Below are positions 16,109 through 23,797 of a stretch of DNA of 40,086 bases, piece by piece. A program made the translations under genes and the position numbers. The number at the start of each line of letters is the position of its first letter. Position 1 is the stretch's first letter. This stretch comes from a virus, in IMG/VR virus record IMGVR_UViG_3300033571_016612, positions 1-40,086 of that record. The stretch is one strand, 5' to 3'. Below the pieces are notes generated by a model. The model was given only the letters and a program-made list of their open reading frames with translations. It was not told the origin of the DNA and searched no databases.

Positions 16109-17584
16109 TTAAGGGGTGTTAAAGACTCGACCGATCTCATCATACCTGTTATTATACACCGCATCGTTCATAATGTCAACAGGTGACAGAGTACCACCAG
16201 TAAGTACGGTTTTAAGAATAGAAGGACTACAACCGGACACAAGACAAGTACCAGTATCGTGAGAGGTAATAGGAACGTTTGAATGAGAATTCACATTCCA
16301 GAATACCAATTGAGGCATCTCATAACCCGCCTTACGATAGAGTTTTTGAATTTGCTCAAAATTAGTTCTCTTATTAGAAAAGCAGCATCGATCAAATTGC
16401 ATATCAGAAACAATAATCAATTTCTGAGGCATGTCTTCGGATGCAACAGAGTTTTTCTCAGCTGCGCTTAGAATAGTTTTAAATACTGCAATCAAATCAG
16501 TATTCATATCCCAATCAGCACGGGAAAGATTCTCAATACGTTTTCCAATCGTAGAACCAACAATAGTTTGCAATTTAGGTTGTGCAGAAAAAGTTAGAAA
16601 CTTATTTTTCCAAGCAGGAGAGGTATTGCGTTCTGCAATATACATCGCAAGAGAGATGGAAACTGCCATAGGCATACCATACATAGACCCTGAAACATCT
16701 GCAACTACTAGACCGTTGAAAGTTTGATCTCCCATATAATTAGGCAGAGCATTCCATTGAAGATCAATAGTCTTATCGTTACGAGCACCGTTGTGGAGAT
16801 ACTGATAAACAATATCATAAGGATAAAGAGTTGCAGCGTTGATTTTTGCTTCACCCTTTTCAACAGAACTCAGATACTGAGCATAACGAGTTGCATCCTG
16901 CTTTGCAAATGCCTTACGGTACATAAATGAAGCACGAGAAGGTACTTTTGAATAGTCAATTGCAGACCATTCTCTAGAACACATTGCAGTTTCAATAATC
17001 TTAATATGATTACGGAGTTTCGACAGAGTTTGACGATACTGACGTTCTGTCATACCAAGATAAGATGCAATCTTACGCCCTAAACGCTTACTGTCTTTAC
17101 TAGAAGCATTGATTGAAGGCAACCATTTGCTAATTAAACTTACTTGATTAGATGATTGATCAGCAAGAACTGCAACATCTTGAAGTAATTGAGTTTTGAT
17201 AAGATCAAGAACTGCTTCCCATGCAGAAGTATCCTCCAGAATAAGAAGATCATCCCAACGACCATATTCAGGCACTAGAGAAACAAGTTTTACGGCAATT
17301 TGTGAATCCTGTTCTACAAGATATTTAAATAGTTGACGAAAAACTTCACGTTCACCTTGCCCACCCCGAATATCGCGCACCCAGAACAAAATACGAGTAG
17401 CAGTTTCAGGATTTACTTGATAAGCGCGAGCAAAGAGTTTCTTTGCTTGATTCATATCATTACGACATGATCCGATCTTACCAAAAAGATCTAGGCAATA
17501 ATTCAAAGTCGAAGAATATGCTTTTGCTCCATTCAAAGTCTCGGTGGTATTCAGTTCATTTTCTAATGCAGTAATAAAAGTCAT
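16109..17584 (-). CDS. Ro60-like / DUF2828 protein: helical RNA-binding-like repeats plus vWA domain (491 aa)
   Basis: The N-terminal two thirds are all-helical, with DUF2828-type signatures: LFWVRDIRGGQGERE (about residue 70-85), EYGRWDDLL, ISKWLPSINASSKDSKRLGR and KVPSRASFMYRKAFAKQD, then KINAATLYPYDIVYQYL. The C-terminal third is a von Willebrand A domain with the MIDAS motif VVADVSGSMYG (DxSGS, about 295-305), a later WDMNTDL and IIVSDMQFD. This order (helical repeat ring plus vWA) is that of Ro60/Rsr and the related DUF2828 family; Ro60 proteins hold misfolded or Y RNAs in their ring. The ATG at 17584 is chosen because GGAG lies 6 bp upstream; an upstream GTG at 17623 has no such site. 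It is followed on the same strand by structured repeats and tRNA-like RNAs. RNA binding is inferred. Confidence 0.75.
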   Translation of the reverse strand: MTFITALENELNTTETLNGAKAYSSTLNYCLDLFGKIGSCRNDMNQAKKLFARAYQVNPETATRILFWVRDIRGGQGEREVFRQLFKYLVEQDSQIAVKLVSLVPEYGRWDDLLILEDTSAWEAVLDLIKTQLLQDVAVLADQSSNQVSLISKWLPSINASSKDSKRLGRKIASYLGMTERQYRQTLSKLRNHIKIIETAMCSREWSAIDYSKVPSRASFMYRKAFAKQDATRYAQYLSSVEKGEAKINAATLYPYDIVYQYLHNGARNDKTIDLQWNALPNYMGDQTFNGLVVADVSGSMYGMPMAVSISLAMYIAERNTSPAWKNKFLTFSAQPKLQTIVGSTIGKRIENLSRADWDMNTDLIAVFKTILSAAEKNSVASEDMPQKLIIVSDMQFDRCCFSNKRTNFEQIQKLYRKAGYEMPQLVFWNVNSHSNVPITSHDTGTCLVSGCSPSILKTVLTGGTLSPVDIMNDAVYNNRYDEIGRVFNTP

Positions 17585-17677
17585 GATGTTCTCCAAGTTG
17601 ATTGTGAATTGGTCGATTTTCACAGAAAAAGAAAGTGGAAGACTATGTTTTCTGCTGAATCAACTTTAAACGAATGA

Positions 17678-17683
17678 ATTATA
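17678..17683 (-). promoter_or_regulatory. -10-like TATAAT before the Ro60-like gene
   Basis: Minus-strand TATAAT about 95 bp upstream of the ATG at 17584, just after the preceding LRV gene. The -35 region is poor. Weak candidate. Confidence 0.3.
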
Positions 17684-17696
17684 GAACGAAAATTTC

Positions 17697-18053
17697 TTAG
17701 TTTGATGAGCACTGTGACAGTTTACTTACTGATCGATTATTTGTCATCAGAACCAGTCTTCTTGCAAGTTCAGTTGAGTTGGGATTATAAGCAACTTCGC
17801 TACGAATATAAAAATCGGTATCAGTCGCTAGAGATTCTAGAGTCTTTGATGATGTGTTGGGATTTTCAGCAACTTCATAACGAACACACCAGTCCTCATC
17901 AGTTGCTAAAAATTCTAGAATTTTTGATGATGTGCTGGGATTAGAAGCAACTCCATCACGAACACGCCAATCATGATCAGTCGCTAAGATTTCTAGAGTT
18001 TTTAATGGTGTGTTGGGATTTTCAGCAAGTTCGATTTTTTGATAAAAATACAT
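17697..18053 (-). CDS. leucine-rich-repeat-variant (LRV) protein 1, 118 aa
   Basis: Built from about four 24-residue repeats with consensus A-x-NPNTS-xx-LE-LATD-xDW-xVR-x-EVA (for example ENPNTSSKTLESLATD, then DTDFYIRSEVA). This is the LRV/HEAT-like solenoid pattern, which usually mediates protein binding. The C-terminus (ELARRLVLMTNNR) is shared with the neighbouring paralogue at 18106-18426. There is no signal peptide or catalytic motif. It lies between the paralogue and the Ro60-like gene, all on one strand. Repeats are near-identical at DNA level, which points to recent duplication. Function unknown. Confidence 0.75.
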   Translation of the reverse strand: MYFYQKIELAENPNTPLKTLEILATDHDWRVRDGVASNPSTSSKILEFLATDEDWCVRYEVAENPNTSSKTLESLATDTDFYIRSEVAYNPNSTELARRLVLMTNNRSVSKLSQCSSN

Positions 18054-18105
18054 AACTCAAGAGTTGAATTAAAAAAGTATAAGACACCTGAGAGTTCTGA
18101 AGAAC

Positions 18106-18426
18106 TCAGGTGGACGGTTTATTATTTGTCATCAGAACCAGTCGTCGTGCAAGTTCTGATGACTTTGGATTTTCGCCAACTAACATACGAATCTCCCAAT
18201 CTTCATCAGTCGCTAGAGATTCTAGAGTCTTTGATGATGTGTTGGGATTAGAAGCAACTCCCACACGAACACTCCAATCCTTATCAGTCGCTAGAGATTC
18301 TAGAGTCTCTGATGATGTGTTGGGATTACGAGCAACTTCATAACGAACACACCAGTCCTCATCAGTCACTAGAGATTCTAGAGTCTTTGGTGATGTGTTG
18401 GGATTACAAGCAATAATAGAATTCAT
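18106..18426 (-). CDS. LRV repeat protein 2, 106 aa (paralogue of the 17697 gene)
   Basis: Three to four copies of the NPNTSxxTLESLATDxDWxVRxxVA repeat, ending ELARRLVLMTNNK like its neighbour. The start MNSIIACNPNTSPKTLESLV enters directly into the first repeat. The pair is likely a tandem duplication followed by repeat gain or loss. It may act as a small protein-binding solenoid. No family-specific function can be read from the sequence. Confidence 0.75.
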   Translation of the reverse strand: MNSIIACNPNTSPKTLESLVTDEDWCVRYEVARNPNTSSETLESLATDKDWSVRVGVASNPNTSSKTLESLATDEDWEIRMLVGENPKSSELARRLVLMTNNKPST

Positions 18427-18517
18427 AATTAATTTTTAAGTTCATCTTTTTACACTAGAATAAATTTAAACTCATGTCAAGTTTTTAAATAAATAAAGTA
18501 AATATGATCTTAAAACA

Positions 18518-18709
18518 ATGCCGAGAGAGTTCAATACTCCGGTTAGGGAACCTTGGAATGCTCCAATACATCAGATTTTGAAAGCAATTGACAATCATAA
18601 CACTCAGTATTTCAAGACCAAGAATTCATGGCATCTAGAGAAGGCAGAGATGTTAAGATCATATTTACATGAATTAAAAACTTGGATTCATTCCAAGGAA
18701 AAAAATTAA
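18518..18709 (+). CDS. 63-aa conserved-looking hypothetical protein
   Basis: One of only two plus-strand genes in the window. The sequence MPREFNTPVREPWNAPIHQI, then AIDNHNTQYFKTKNSWHLEK and MLRSYLHELKTWIHSKEKN, has normal composition, amphipathic helices and no low-complexity signature of a shadow frame. It ends convergently with the 53-aa minus-strand ORF, sharing 4 bp (18706-18709). The upstream gap (18427-18517) separates it from the divergent LRV2 gene and may hold a promoter, but none is clear. Function unknown. Confidence 0.6.
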   Translation: MPREFNTPVREPWNAPIHQILKAIDNHNTQYFKTKNSWHLEKAEMLRSYLHELKTWIHSKEKN

Positions 18710-18867
18710 TTTCGATATTCTTCTATTTTAGAGAGAACCAAATCCAAATATTTATGAACTAGTCCTTTTGGATCGGAAGTAAAATTAACGTTTTCTTGAT
18801 CTAATTGATTTTTTATTTTTAAAACTTGACAGCGAATTTCATCTTTTGTTAAATTATTTCTAGGCAT
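18706..18867 (-). CDS. 53-aa small hypothetical protein
   Basis: The ORF reads MPRNNLTKDEIRCQVLKIKN, then a helical tail ending LVHKYLDLVLSKIEEYRN. A helix-rich charged protein of this kind is frequent in T4-like cyanophages. It starts at the ATG at 18867 and ends TAA at 18706, converging with the plus-strand 63-aa ORF. It lies 31 bp after the stop of the short HLIP gene (18899) on the same strand, probably in one operon with the two HLIP genes. Function unknown. Confidence 0.65.
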   Translation of the reverse strand: MPRNNLTKDEIRCQVLKIKNQLDQENVNFTSDPKGLVHKYLDLVLSKIEEYRN

Positions 18868-18898
18868 AACGCCTCCCTTAAAAGGGAATTATAATACA

Positions 18899-19018
18899 TC
18901 AAAAGATTCCTGGCAACAGATGACCAGTTTTGAGATACACTCCAGTCATAATCAAAAAAGAAATCATCGCAATTCTTCCATTCAGAAGTTCTGCTTGTTT
19001 AGTAAAACCAAATTTCAT
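18899..19018 (-). CDS. hli: high-light-inducible protein (HLIP), minimal 39-aa form
   Basis: MKFGFTKQAELLNGRIAMIS is followed by a single membrane helix (FLIMTGVYLKTGHLLPGIF). The ELLNGRIAM segment is the chlorophyll-binding ExxNGRxAM motif of the one-helix light-harvesting-like (HLIP/SCP) family, which binds chlorophyll or carotenoid and protects photosystems under light stress. At 39 aa it is near the smallest functional size. It lies just downstream of a second HLIP gene (17-bp gap), making a photoprotection pair. The ATG at 19018 lies after an AAGGAG-type site overlapping the upstream gene end. Confidence 0.88.
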   Translation of the reverse strand: MKFGFTKQAELLNGRIAMISFLIMTGVYLKTGHLLPGIF

Positions 19019-19035
19019 AATACTTTACTCCTTAA

Positions 19036-19245
19036 TTAAAATACGCCAAAGAAAAATTTACCGGTAATTATATAAGAAATTACACCTGAAACAACTCCGA
19101 TCATTGCAAATCGAGAATTCATAATTTCCGATCTTTCTGCATAGGGTTGCTGTTCGTATCGAGTCATATCCTCGTTTGAAATATACATTGGAGGTTCTTT
19201 CGCAAACACATTCATTTGCTGATTTTCATTTTTTGTAACAGTCAT
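19036..19245 (-). CDS. hli: high-light-inducible protein (HLIP), 69 aa
   Basis: The C-terminal segment YAERSEIMNSRFAMIGVVSG, then VISYIITGKFFFGVF, is an HLIP one-helix chlorophyll-binding domain; the motif is ExxNSRFAM rather than ExxNGRxAM, so a Ser replaces the usual Gly. The N-terminal 35 residues (NVFAKEPPMYISNEDM) are typical of phage HLIPs. The start is taken as the ATG at 19245, giving the usual length; the longer reading frame to 19317 begins at GTG with no ribosome site. It is co-directional with the 39-aa HLIP. It probably stabilises photosystem II assembly alongside phage D1. Confidence 0.85.
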   Translation of the reverse strand: MTVTKNENQQMNVFAKEPPMYISNEDMTRYEQQPYAERSEIMNSRFAMIGVVSGVISYIITGKFFFGVF

Positions 19246-19330
19246 TAACCTTTTGTGAAGATTTACCCGAGTATCATACCCTAAGAAAAAAATCCTGTCA
19301 AGAATCCCAATGTTCACATTTGCTGATACA

Positions 19331-20122
19331 TCATTGATTTAATTCAAATGTTCCTGTGATCCGACCTAGATATGGGTCATAATTCATCAAATCATCAATT
19401 TTCATATTGAATCCTTGATTCTGCCAAAATTGCAACAATCCTTGATGACTAGAACGATGATAAACATCAATGTGTTCTTGATGAATAGATGAACCCAATT
19501 CAATTCTATAAAGAAACAAAGGAATAGAAAAAGTATTACCTGAGTTATAAATTAGATCATCTGCAACTGCTCTAGGTCTAACTCCTTGATCTAATTTATA
19601 CTTTCCATTTTTAACATGAAACTTAAGAAGTTTTTCTGCATGATGTCTCGTTAAAATATAAGCAGCAGTAGAAAAATCATTTATAAATCTTTTGTGAAGT
19701 TTAATATGAAGATCACCAGTGCAAATAATTGCCAATTGAATTACATCCCAATCATAAGGAATCTTAGAAATAAAATCTTTCCAAGTAAAATTCCAAAATT
19801 TGACCAAATCAAAATTTACATCATCCTCTAAAAAAAGAGCATAAGATGAATCAGTAGTATCATACCAATGTTGAATTGCTTTTAAGTGTGATAATGTACA
19901 TCCAACTTCACCAGAAGACATTCCATCTGGGTATTTCCCTTTAAGAAAGTCACTTAGGTCATCATTACGACCATCATACGCTGAGATACGAGTGTAATTT
20001 TCAATTTCCCAATATTTAAACTGTTCTTCCATATATTCTTTTCTTTCTGGTTGATCATCCAGATTAATATAATAAATCGGAGGAAGATTTTGAAGTTTAT
20101 ATGCTGATTTATTTTTGTCCAT
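19331..20122 (-). CDS. glycosyltransferase family 25 (263 aa)
   Basis: GT25 signatures: IYYINLDDQPERKEYMEEQF at the N-terminus (INLD-x-xxR), AYDGRND, GEVGCTLSHLKAIQHWY (GxxGCxLSH) and ALFLEDDV (DxD-like EDD, about residue 100). The C-terminus has TAAYILTRHHAEKLL. Family members add galactose or similar sugars to lipooligosaccharide, from a nucleotide-sugar donor, in the cytoplasm. It is the last gene of the sugar operon and overlaps the upstream epimerase by 14 bp, so translation is probably coupled. Acceptor unknown. Confidence 0.87.
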   Translation of the reverse strand: MDKNKSAYKLQNLPPIYYINLDDQPERKEYMEEQFKYWEIENYTRISAYDGRNDDLSDFLKGKYPDGMSSGEVGCTLSHLKAIQHWYDTTDSSYALFLEDDVNFDLVKFWNFTWKDFISKIPYDWDVIQLAIICTGDLHIKLHKRFINDFSTAAYILTRHHAEKLLKFHVKNGKYKLDQGVRPRAVADDLIYNSGNTFSIPLFLYRIELGSSIHQEHIDVYHRSSHQGLLQFWQNQGFNMKIDDLMNYDPYLGRITGTFELNQ

Positions 20123-21008
20123 TAATCCAATCCAGTATGTTTATTTTTGGATACCATCCAAAAGTTTTTTTCATCTTATCAATATTAGCAAGTGTTGTCC
20201 TTGCTTCACCGTCTCTTGATGGAAGATGAATATAATCATCGGATATCATTTTAGCAATTTCTAAAATTGAAATATTTACTCCACTACCAATATTATAAAC
20301 TTCACCATAACAAAAATCTGCAATATCAGCAGACATTACCATAATATTTGCATCAACAACATCTTTAACATTTACAAAATCTCGACGTTGAAGACCATCA
20401 CCAACGATAGTCAATGATTGATTATTTTCTTTTTGCCTCTTAAAAATTCCAATAACTGGTGCATATTGTCCTGTAGTTGGAGATCGATCACCGTAAACGT
20501 TAAAATATCTAAAAATAATTGTTTTCAATCCATACATTTTCGTATAAAGTTTGCAAAGTTCTTCACCAGAAACTTTTGATACTGAATATGGATTCAAACA
20601 ATCATTGGGATCAGTTTCATAATTTGGAAATTTGTTCAGACCATAAGCAGAAGATGTAGATGAATACATTACCTTTTTAACTCCAGACTCTCTAGAACAT
20701 TGAAGAACAGTACAAGTACCTACAGTATTTTTTATCACTGCATTAATTGGATTTAAAATTGCAGGTTGAAGTCTTGATTCAGCTGCAAGATGAAAGACAT
20801 AATCTACATCATTATACAAGTCTCTAGTAAATTCGTAATCACAAATATCTAATTTATAATTTTTTGCTTTATCATTCCAATAAAATTTTTCATTACACTC
20901 AGCACTCTCATTATCAATTACAATAACTTCATGCCCGAGATCAATTAATGAATCTACTAAATTAGATCCAATAAATCCAGCACCACCAGTTACTAAACTT
21001 TTAGTCAT
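20109..21008 (-). CDS. NAD-dependent NDP-sugar epimerase/dehydratase (299 aa)
   Basis: Extended short-chain dehydrogenase: the Rossmann motif SLVTGGAGFIGSNLVDSL (GxxGxxG), acidic DNESA for the adenosine ribose, HLAAESRL, SSTSSAYG and the catalytic pair in NPYSVSKVSGEEL (YxxxK, about residue 137-141). A C-terminal substrate domain contains GDGLQRRDFVNVKDVV. These enzymes epimerise or dehydrate nucleotide-bound hexoses or heptoses (GalE/WbpP/HldD-like). In this operon it could act on the activated heptose or on a hexose for the glycosyltransferases. It overlaps the fused kinase-pathway gene upstream by 8 bp. Exact substrate unknown. Confidence 0.88.
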   Translation of the reverse strand: MTKSLVTGGAGFIGSNLVDSLIDLGHEVIVIDNESAECNEKFYWNDKAKNYKLDICDYEFTRDLYNDVDYVFHLAAESRLQPAILNPINAVIKNTVGTCTVLQCSRESGVKKVMYSSTSSAYGLNKFPNYETDPNDCLNPYSVSKVSGEELCKLYTKMYGLKTIIFRYFNVYGDRSPTTGQYAPVIGIFKRQKENNQSLTIVGDGLQRRDFVNVKDVVDANIMVMSADIADFCYGEVYNIGSGVNISILEIAKMISDDYIHLPSRDGEARTTLANIDKMKKTFGWYPKINILDWINGQK

Positions 21009-21756
21009 ATTTTTTAATTTGTTCTTTTTTTGCTTTTATGGATTCATAAATTTGATTCTTCAATCTAGTTGAAGAATAATCATGCGATTCTCTGTCCAAC
21101 CACACAATATCAATTGGTATCTCTGATCCAGAATAAATTTTTGTCTTATAATCTGTACCCAAGAATCTAACATTATAATTACCACTCTTCAAATAGTCAA
21201 GATATTCATTTTCTACTTTATATGTAACTATTTTATCAATGTATTTAATACTTTGAAGTATTTCTTTTCTTTCTTCTACTGTTTGAACTGGTTTTAATTT
21301 AATTAATCTTTCTGTAGAAGGATCTTCATGAAGTGCCACAGTTAAATGATTACAATAAAATTTAGATTCTTTAAATATACGGATATATCCAGGGTGAATT
21401 ATATCGAATGCACCAGCAATAATTCCGGACTTCAATGGTTGCATTTTTTTCCAATCTTCCACATTTATTGCTTTATCATCTACAAAAATATCTGCAGTTG
21501 GTTTAGAGAACATGGGAAATAACTCATGATATTTGTACCCCCATTCATCTAATTGACTTTTAGTAAGGTCCGTATGATCTATACCGGATCCTTTACCTCT
21601 TGCAGTTTGCATAATAATATAATGACCTTCATGATATAAACGGTTAACTTGTTCCACCATAAATGAAACAGGTTTTGCGTTCATATAATCAGGTTTGCCG
21701 AATTCATTATTTGGAGTATCACAAAGAGTACCATCAATATCAAAACAATATCTCAT
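21001..21756 (-). CDS. fused HAD phosphatase - nucleotidyltransferase (251 aa), heptose activation
   Basis: Residues 1-115 form a HAD-type phosphatase: MRYCFDIDGTLCDTP (DxDGT nucleophile) and later IFVDDKAINVEDW (DD motif). Residues about 118-250 form a cytidylyltransferase-like (RfaE-C/TagD) domain: GIIAGAFDIIHPGYIRIF (GxFDxxHxGH with Y for the last H) and a C-terminal SSTRLKNQI. The ATG at 21756 is chosen because it overlaps the upstream stop as ATGA, with GGAG just ahead; a longer in-frame start at 21789 is less likely. Next to a GmhA-like isomerase and a GHMP kinase, it would remove the 7-phosphate and then add a nucleotide, making NDP-heptose. This pathway role is inferred from context. 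Confidence 0.82.
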   Translation of the reverse strand: MRYCFDIDGTLCDTPNNEFGKPDYMNAKPVSFMVEQVNRLYHEGHYIIMQTARGKGSGIDHTDLTKSQLDEWGYKYHELFPMFSKPTADIFVDDKAINVEDWKKMQPLKSGIIAGAFDIIHPGYIRIFKESKFYCNHLTVALHEDPSTERLIKLKPVQTVEERKEILQSIKYIDKIVTYKVENEYLDYLKSGNYNVRFLGTDYKTKIYSGSEIPIDIVWLDRESHDYSSTRLKNQIYESIKAKKEQIKKYD

Positions 21757-22256
21757 ACTACTCCGTGAAGAAAAATTTGATGTACACATTCTACGACACC
21801 ATAATCATAACTACTAATATAGTAATTCCATAGAGAATTTGTTGAAGTTTTTCTTAGTGTATTATCCGGTTTAAAACCAGTCAGAACCCCATATGGAACA
21901 TTGTTTTTTTCACACCATTTCTGAGAATTTATCATATTTTTAGACTCCCCACCAGAACTCACAATAATTACAAGTGTATCTTTTTCAACATAATACTCTA
22001 AAAACTTTTGATAAGCATTCTCATATCCAAAATCATTTGTCAACATGGTTAGCATTGAAGGATCAGAAAGAATAGATACCTTTTTTCCATGAAACTTCAT
22101 ATAATCTTGCGAAATATGAGACGCCACAGAATTACTTCCGCCATTACCGAGAATAATAATTCTTGAATAAGAGATAAATGCATTATAAAATTTTTCAAAC
22201 TCTTCTTCTATATGAGCACCCTGAAGTGCTTCAATATATTCTATAAATGGATTCAT
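21753..22256 (-). CDS. gmhA: SIS-domain phosphoheptose isomerase-like (167 aa)
   Basis: The SIS fold is shown by IIILGNGGSNSVASHISQDY (sugar-phosphate loop), FGYENAYQKFLEYYV, VIIVSSGGESKNMINS and a C-terminal GVVECVHQIFLH with the conserved Glu/His pair. GmhA converts sedoheptulose 7-phosphate to D-glycero-D-manno-heptose 7-phosphate. The size is slightly below the usual 190 aa. The gene overlaps the upstream kinase by 4 bp (ATGA) and the downstream fused enzyme by 4 bp, so the three form one translational unit. It could isomerise another sugar phosphate, but the GHMP kinase partner supports heptose. Confidence 0.85.
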   Translation of the reverse strand: MNPFIEYIEALQGAHIEEEFEKFYNAFISYSRIIILGNGGSNSVASHISQDYMKFHGKKVSILSDPSMLTMLTNDFGYENAYQKFLEYYVEKDTLVIIVSSGGESKNMINSQKWCEKNNVPYGVLTGFKPDNTLRKTSTNSLWNYYISSYDYGVVECVHQIFLHGVV

Positions 22257-23200
22257 AGCATTTTCCCAGAAACTCCATTAGGTGTTACATCTATTTTAAC
22301 AGATTGATAGGAAATATTCAAGTTTCCTTTTTCAGAGAAAACAAGAAAAAATCCACCATTACCCGCACCACATAATTTATGAGATATTACAGTCCCATTT
22401 TCACTCAAAAATTGATCCATATTTTTAATAATTAAGTTTTCAGTAATAGTTGAACTAGTATGTTTTTTTTGAATCCAACTTTTATTCAGATAATTTAAAA
22501 AAGTTCCATAATCATCTTGCATAATTGCATTATAGGATTTGTCAAGTGTACCCAAAAGTGGTTTTGCTTTATCGATATTATCTGTAATATCTTTTAAAAC
22601 ATTTTTTGAGTTTCTTGTAACTCCAGTAAAAACTAAATGAGCATCATAATTATTAAACATTTTAGTGGAGAGAAAATCATATTTAACACCTCCACCCCTA
22701 ATAAATTCAATTTTTTTAAATCCACCAATCCCACAACCGTAAGGATCTTGATATCCACAATATGAATTAAATTTCAATTCTAATTCATAGGCAAGTTTAC
22801 AGATCTCTATATCCGTCATACGAATGTCAAGAAAAAGAATACATGCCTTAATCAAACTAATAATATAAGAAGATGAAGATGCGAGACCACTACCTTGAGA
22901 ATATGCATCACTTGTAAGCGTTACTTGAACTGGAGGCATATTGAAATAATCAAGAACTACTCTAACCACATCATTTTTTATCTCATGAATATTGGACACT
23001 TCTTCTCTTATTGAGTAATTGACAATATATTTGCGCTGATAACTATTAAATCCAAATTTATCTTGACTAATAGTTACATAAGTTTTAAGATTACAAGTAA
23101 AACTAATCACAGATCCATATCCAAATTTTTCCACAAAATAAGGATTGTCTGTTGATCCACCAAATAAAGAAACTCTAAGAGGGCATGATGCTATGTACAT
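22253..23200 (-). CDS. GHMP-family sugar kinase, HddA-like (315 aa)
   Basis: GHMP kinase signatures: N-terminal ASCPLRVSLFGGSTDNP, the ATP loop SQGSGLASSSSYIISLIKA (about residue 100-118; GLxSSSS), and the C-terminal CGAGNGGFFLVFSE (motif 3, about 285-298). The pattern CPLRVSLFGGSTD matches D-glycero-D-manno-heptose 7-phosphate 1-kinases (HddA) and related fucose/galactose kinases. It phosphorylates C1 of the sugar from ATP. It is directly upstream of the GmhA-like isomerase and 3 bp after the first methyltransferase stop, so it is co-transcribed with both. Confidence 0.87.
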   Translation of the reverse strand: MYIASCPLRVSLFGGSTDNPYFVEKFGYGSVISFTCNLKTYVTISQDKFGFNSYQRKYIVNYSIREEVSNIHEIKNDVVRVVLDYFNMPPVQVTLTSDAYSQGSGLASSSSYIISLIKACILFLDIRMTDIEICKLAYELELKFNSYCGYQDPYGCGIGGFKKIEFIRGGGVKYDFLSTKMFNNYDAHLVFTGVTRNSKNVLKDITDNIDKAKPLLGTLDKSYNAIMQDDYGTFLNYLNKSWIQKKHTSSTITENLIIKNMDQFLSENGTVISHKLCGAGNGGFFLVFSEKGNLNISYQSVKIDVTPNGVSGKML

Positions 23201-23203
23201 AGA

Positions 23204-23797
23204 TCACCCAGGATTAATCCAAGTTCCATAATAACAATCTGCTGTATGAAAATTTGGTATTGAACTTCCAATGTAAGTAGTGCCAAAATCTTCACCAAAA
23301 ATTCCAGTAAATAAATCTTTTGTCAACAAATGTGGGTGGGCTAATTCAATAGGATAATTAATGGGTTCAAAAATTCTAACTACCTTTGAAGTCTCTTTCG
23401 CTTTTCTTAGTTGCAATTCTGGATCAATTACGTGTTGAAGAACATTAAAAAACCAAGTTTCATCTACCTTTTCCTCAATTGTCAAATTTTCATAAGGAGT
23501 TGTTTCAATAATGATATTTTTTTCCATGTAAAGATTTACGTATTCTTGACCCCATTTATAAATCAATGGTTCAACAATTATAGCCTTAGAAAACTTCTCA
23601 GTTAAGAGAGTGACACCCAATGGTCCTGGTCCAATCTCAATTATTGATTTACCGATAAAATCAGTATCAAAATCAATATTCATCAATTTTGCCATTGTAA
23701 AATACATCATCTCATAATATTTGGGATCAATATTAATAGAAGACAATCTCAATTCTTCTTCTTGAGCTTGTACCCAACGTTCTTCAGTGATTTTCAT
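23204..23797 (-). CDS. SAM-dependent methyltransferase-like protein (197 aa), paralogue 2
   Basis: Rossmann methyltransferase core: SIIEIGPGPLGVTLLTEKF (motif I ExGxGxxG), AIIVEPLIYKWG (motif II acidic end), a motif IV-like VDETWFFNVLQHVIDPE and a C-terminal CYYGTW. It is clearly related to the gene immediately upstream (23794-24408), with which it shares VDETWFFN, FQHVI/LQHVI, TSKVVRIFEPI and the HPH..TK block. The pair arose by tandem duplication. It may methylate sugars of the glycan made by the operon; acceptor unknown. It overlaps its partner by 4 bp. Confidence 0.8.
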   Translation of the reverse strand: MKITEERWVQAQEEELRLSSINIDPKYYEMMYFTMAKLMNIDFDTDFIGKSIIEIGPGPLGVTLLTEKFSKAIIVEPLIYKWGQEYVNLYMEKNIIIETTPYENLTIEEKVDETWFFNVLQHVIDPELQLRKAKETSKVVRIFEPINYPIELAHPHLLTKDLFTGIFGEDFGTTYIGSSIPNFHTADCYYGTWINPG

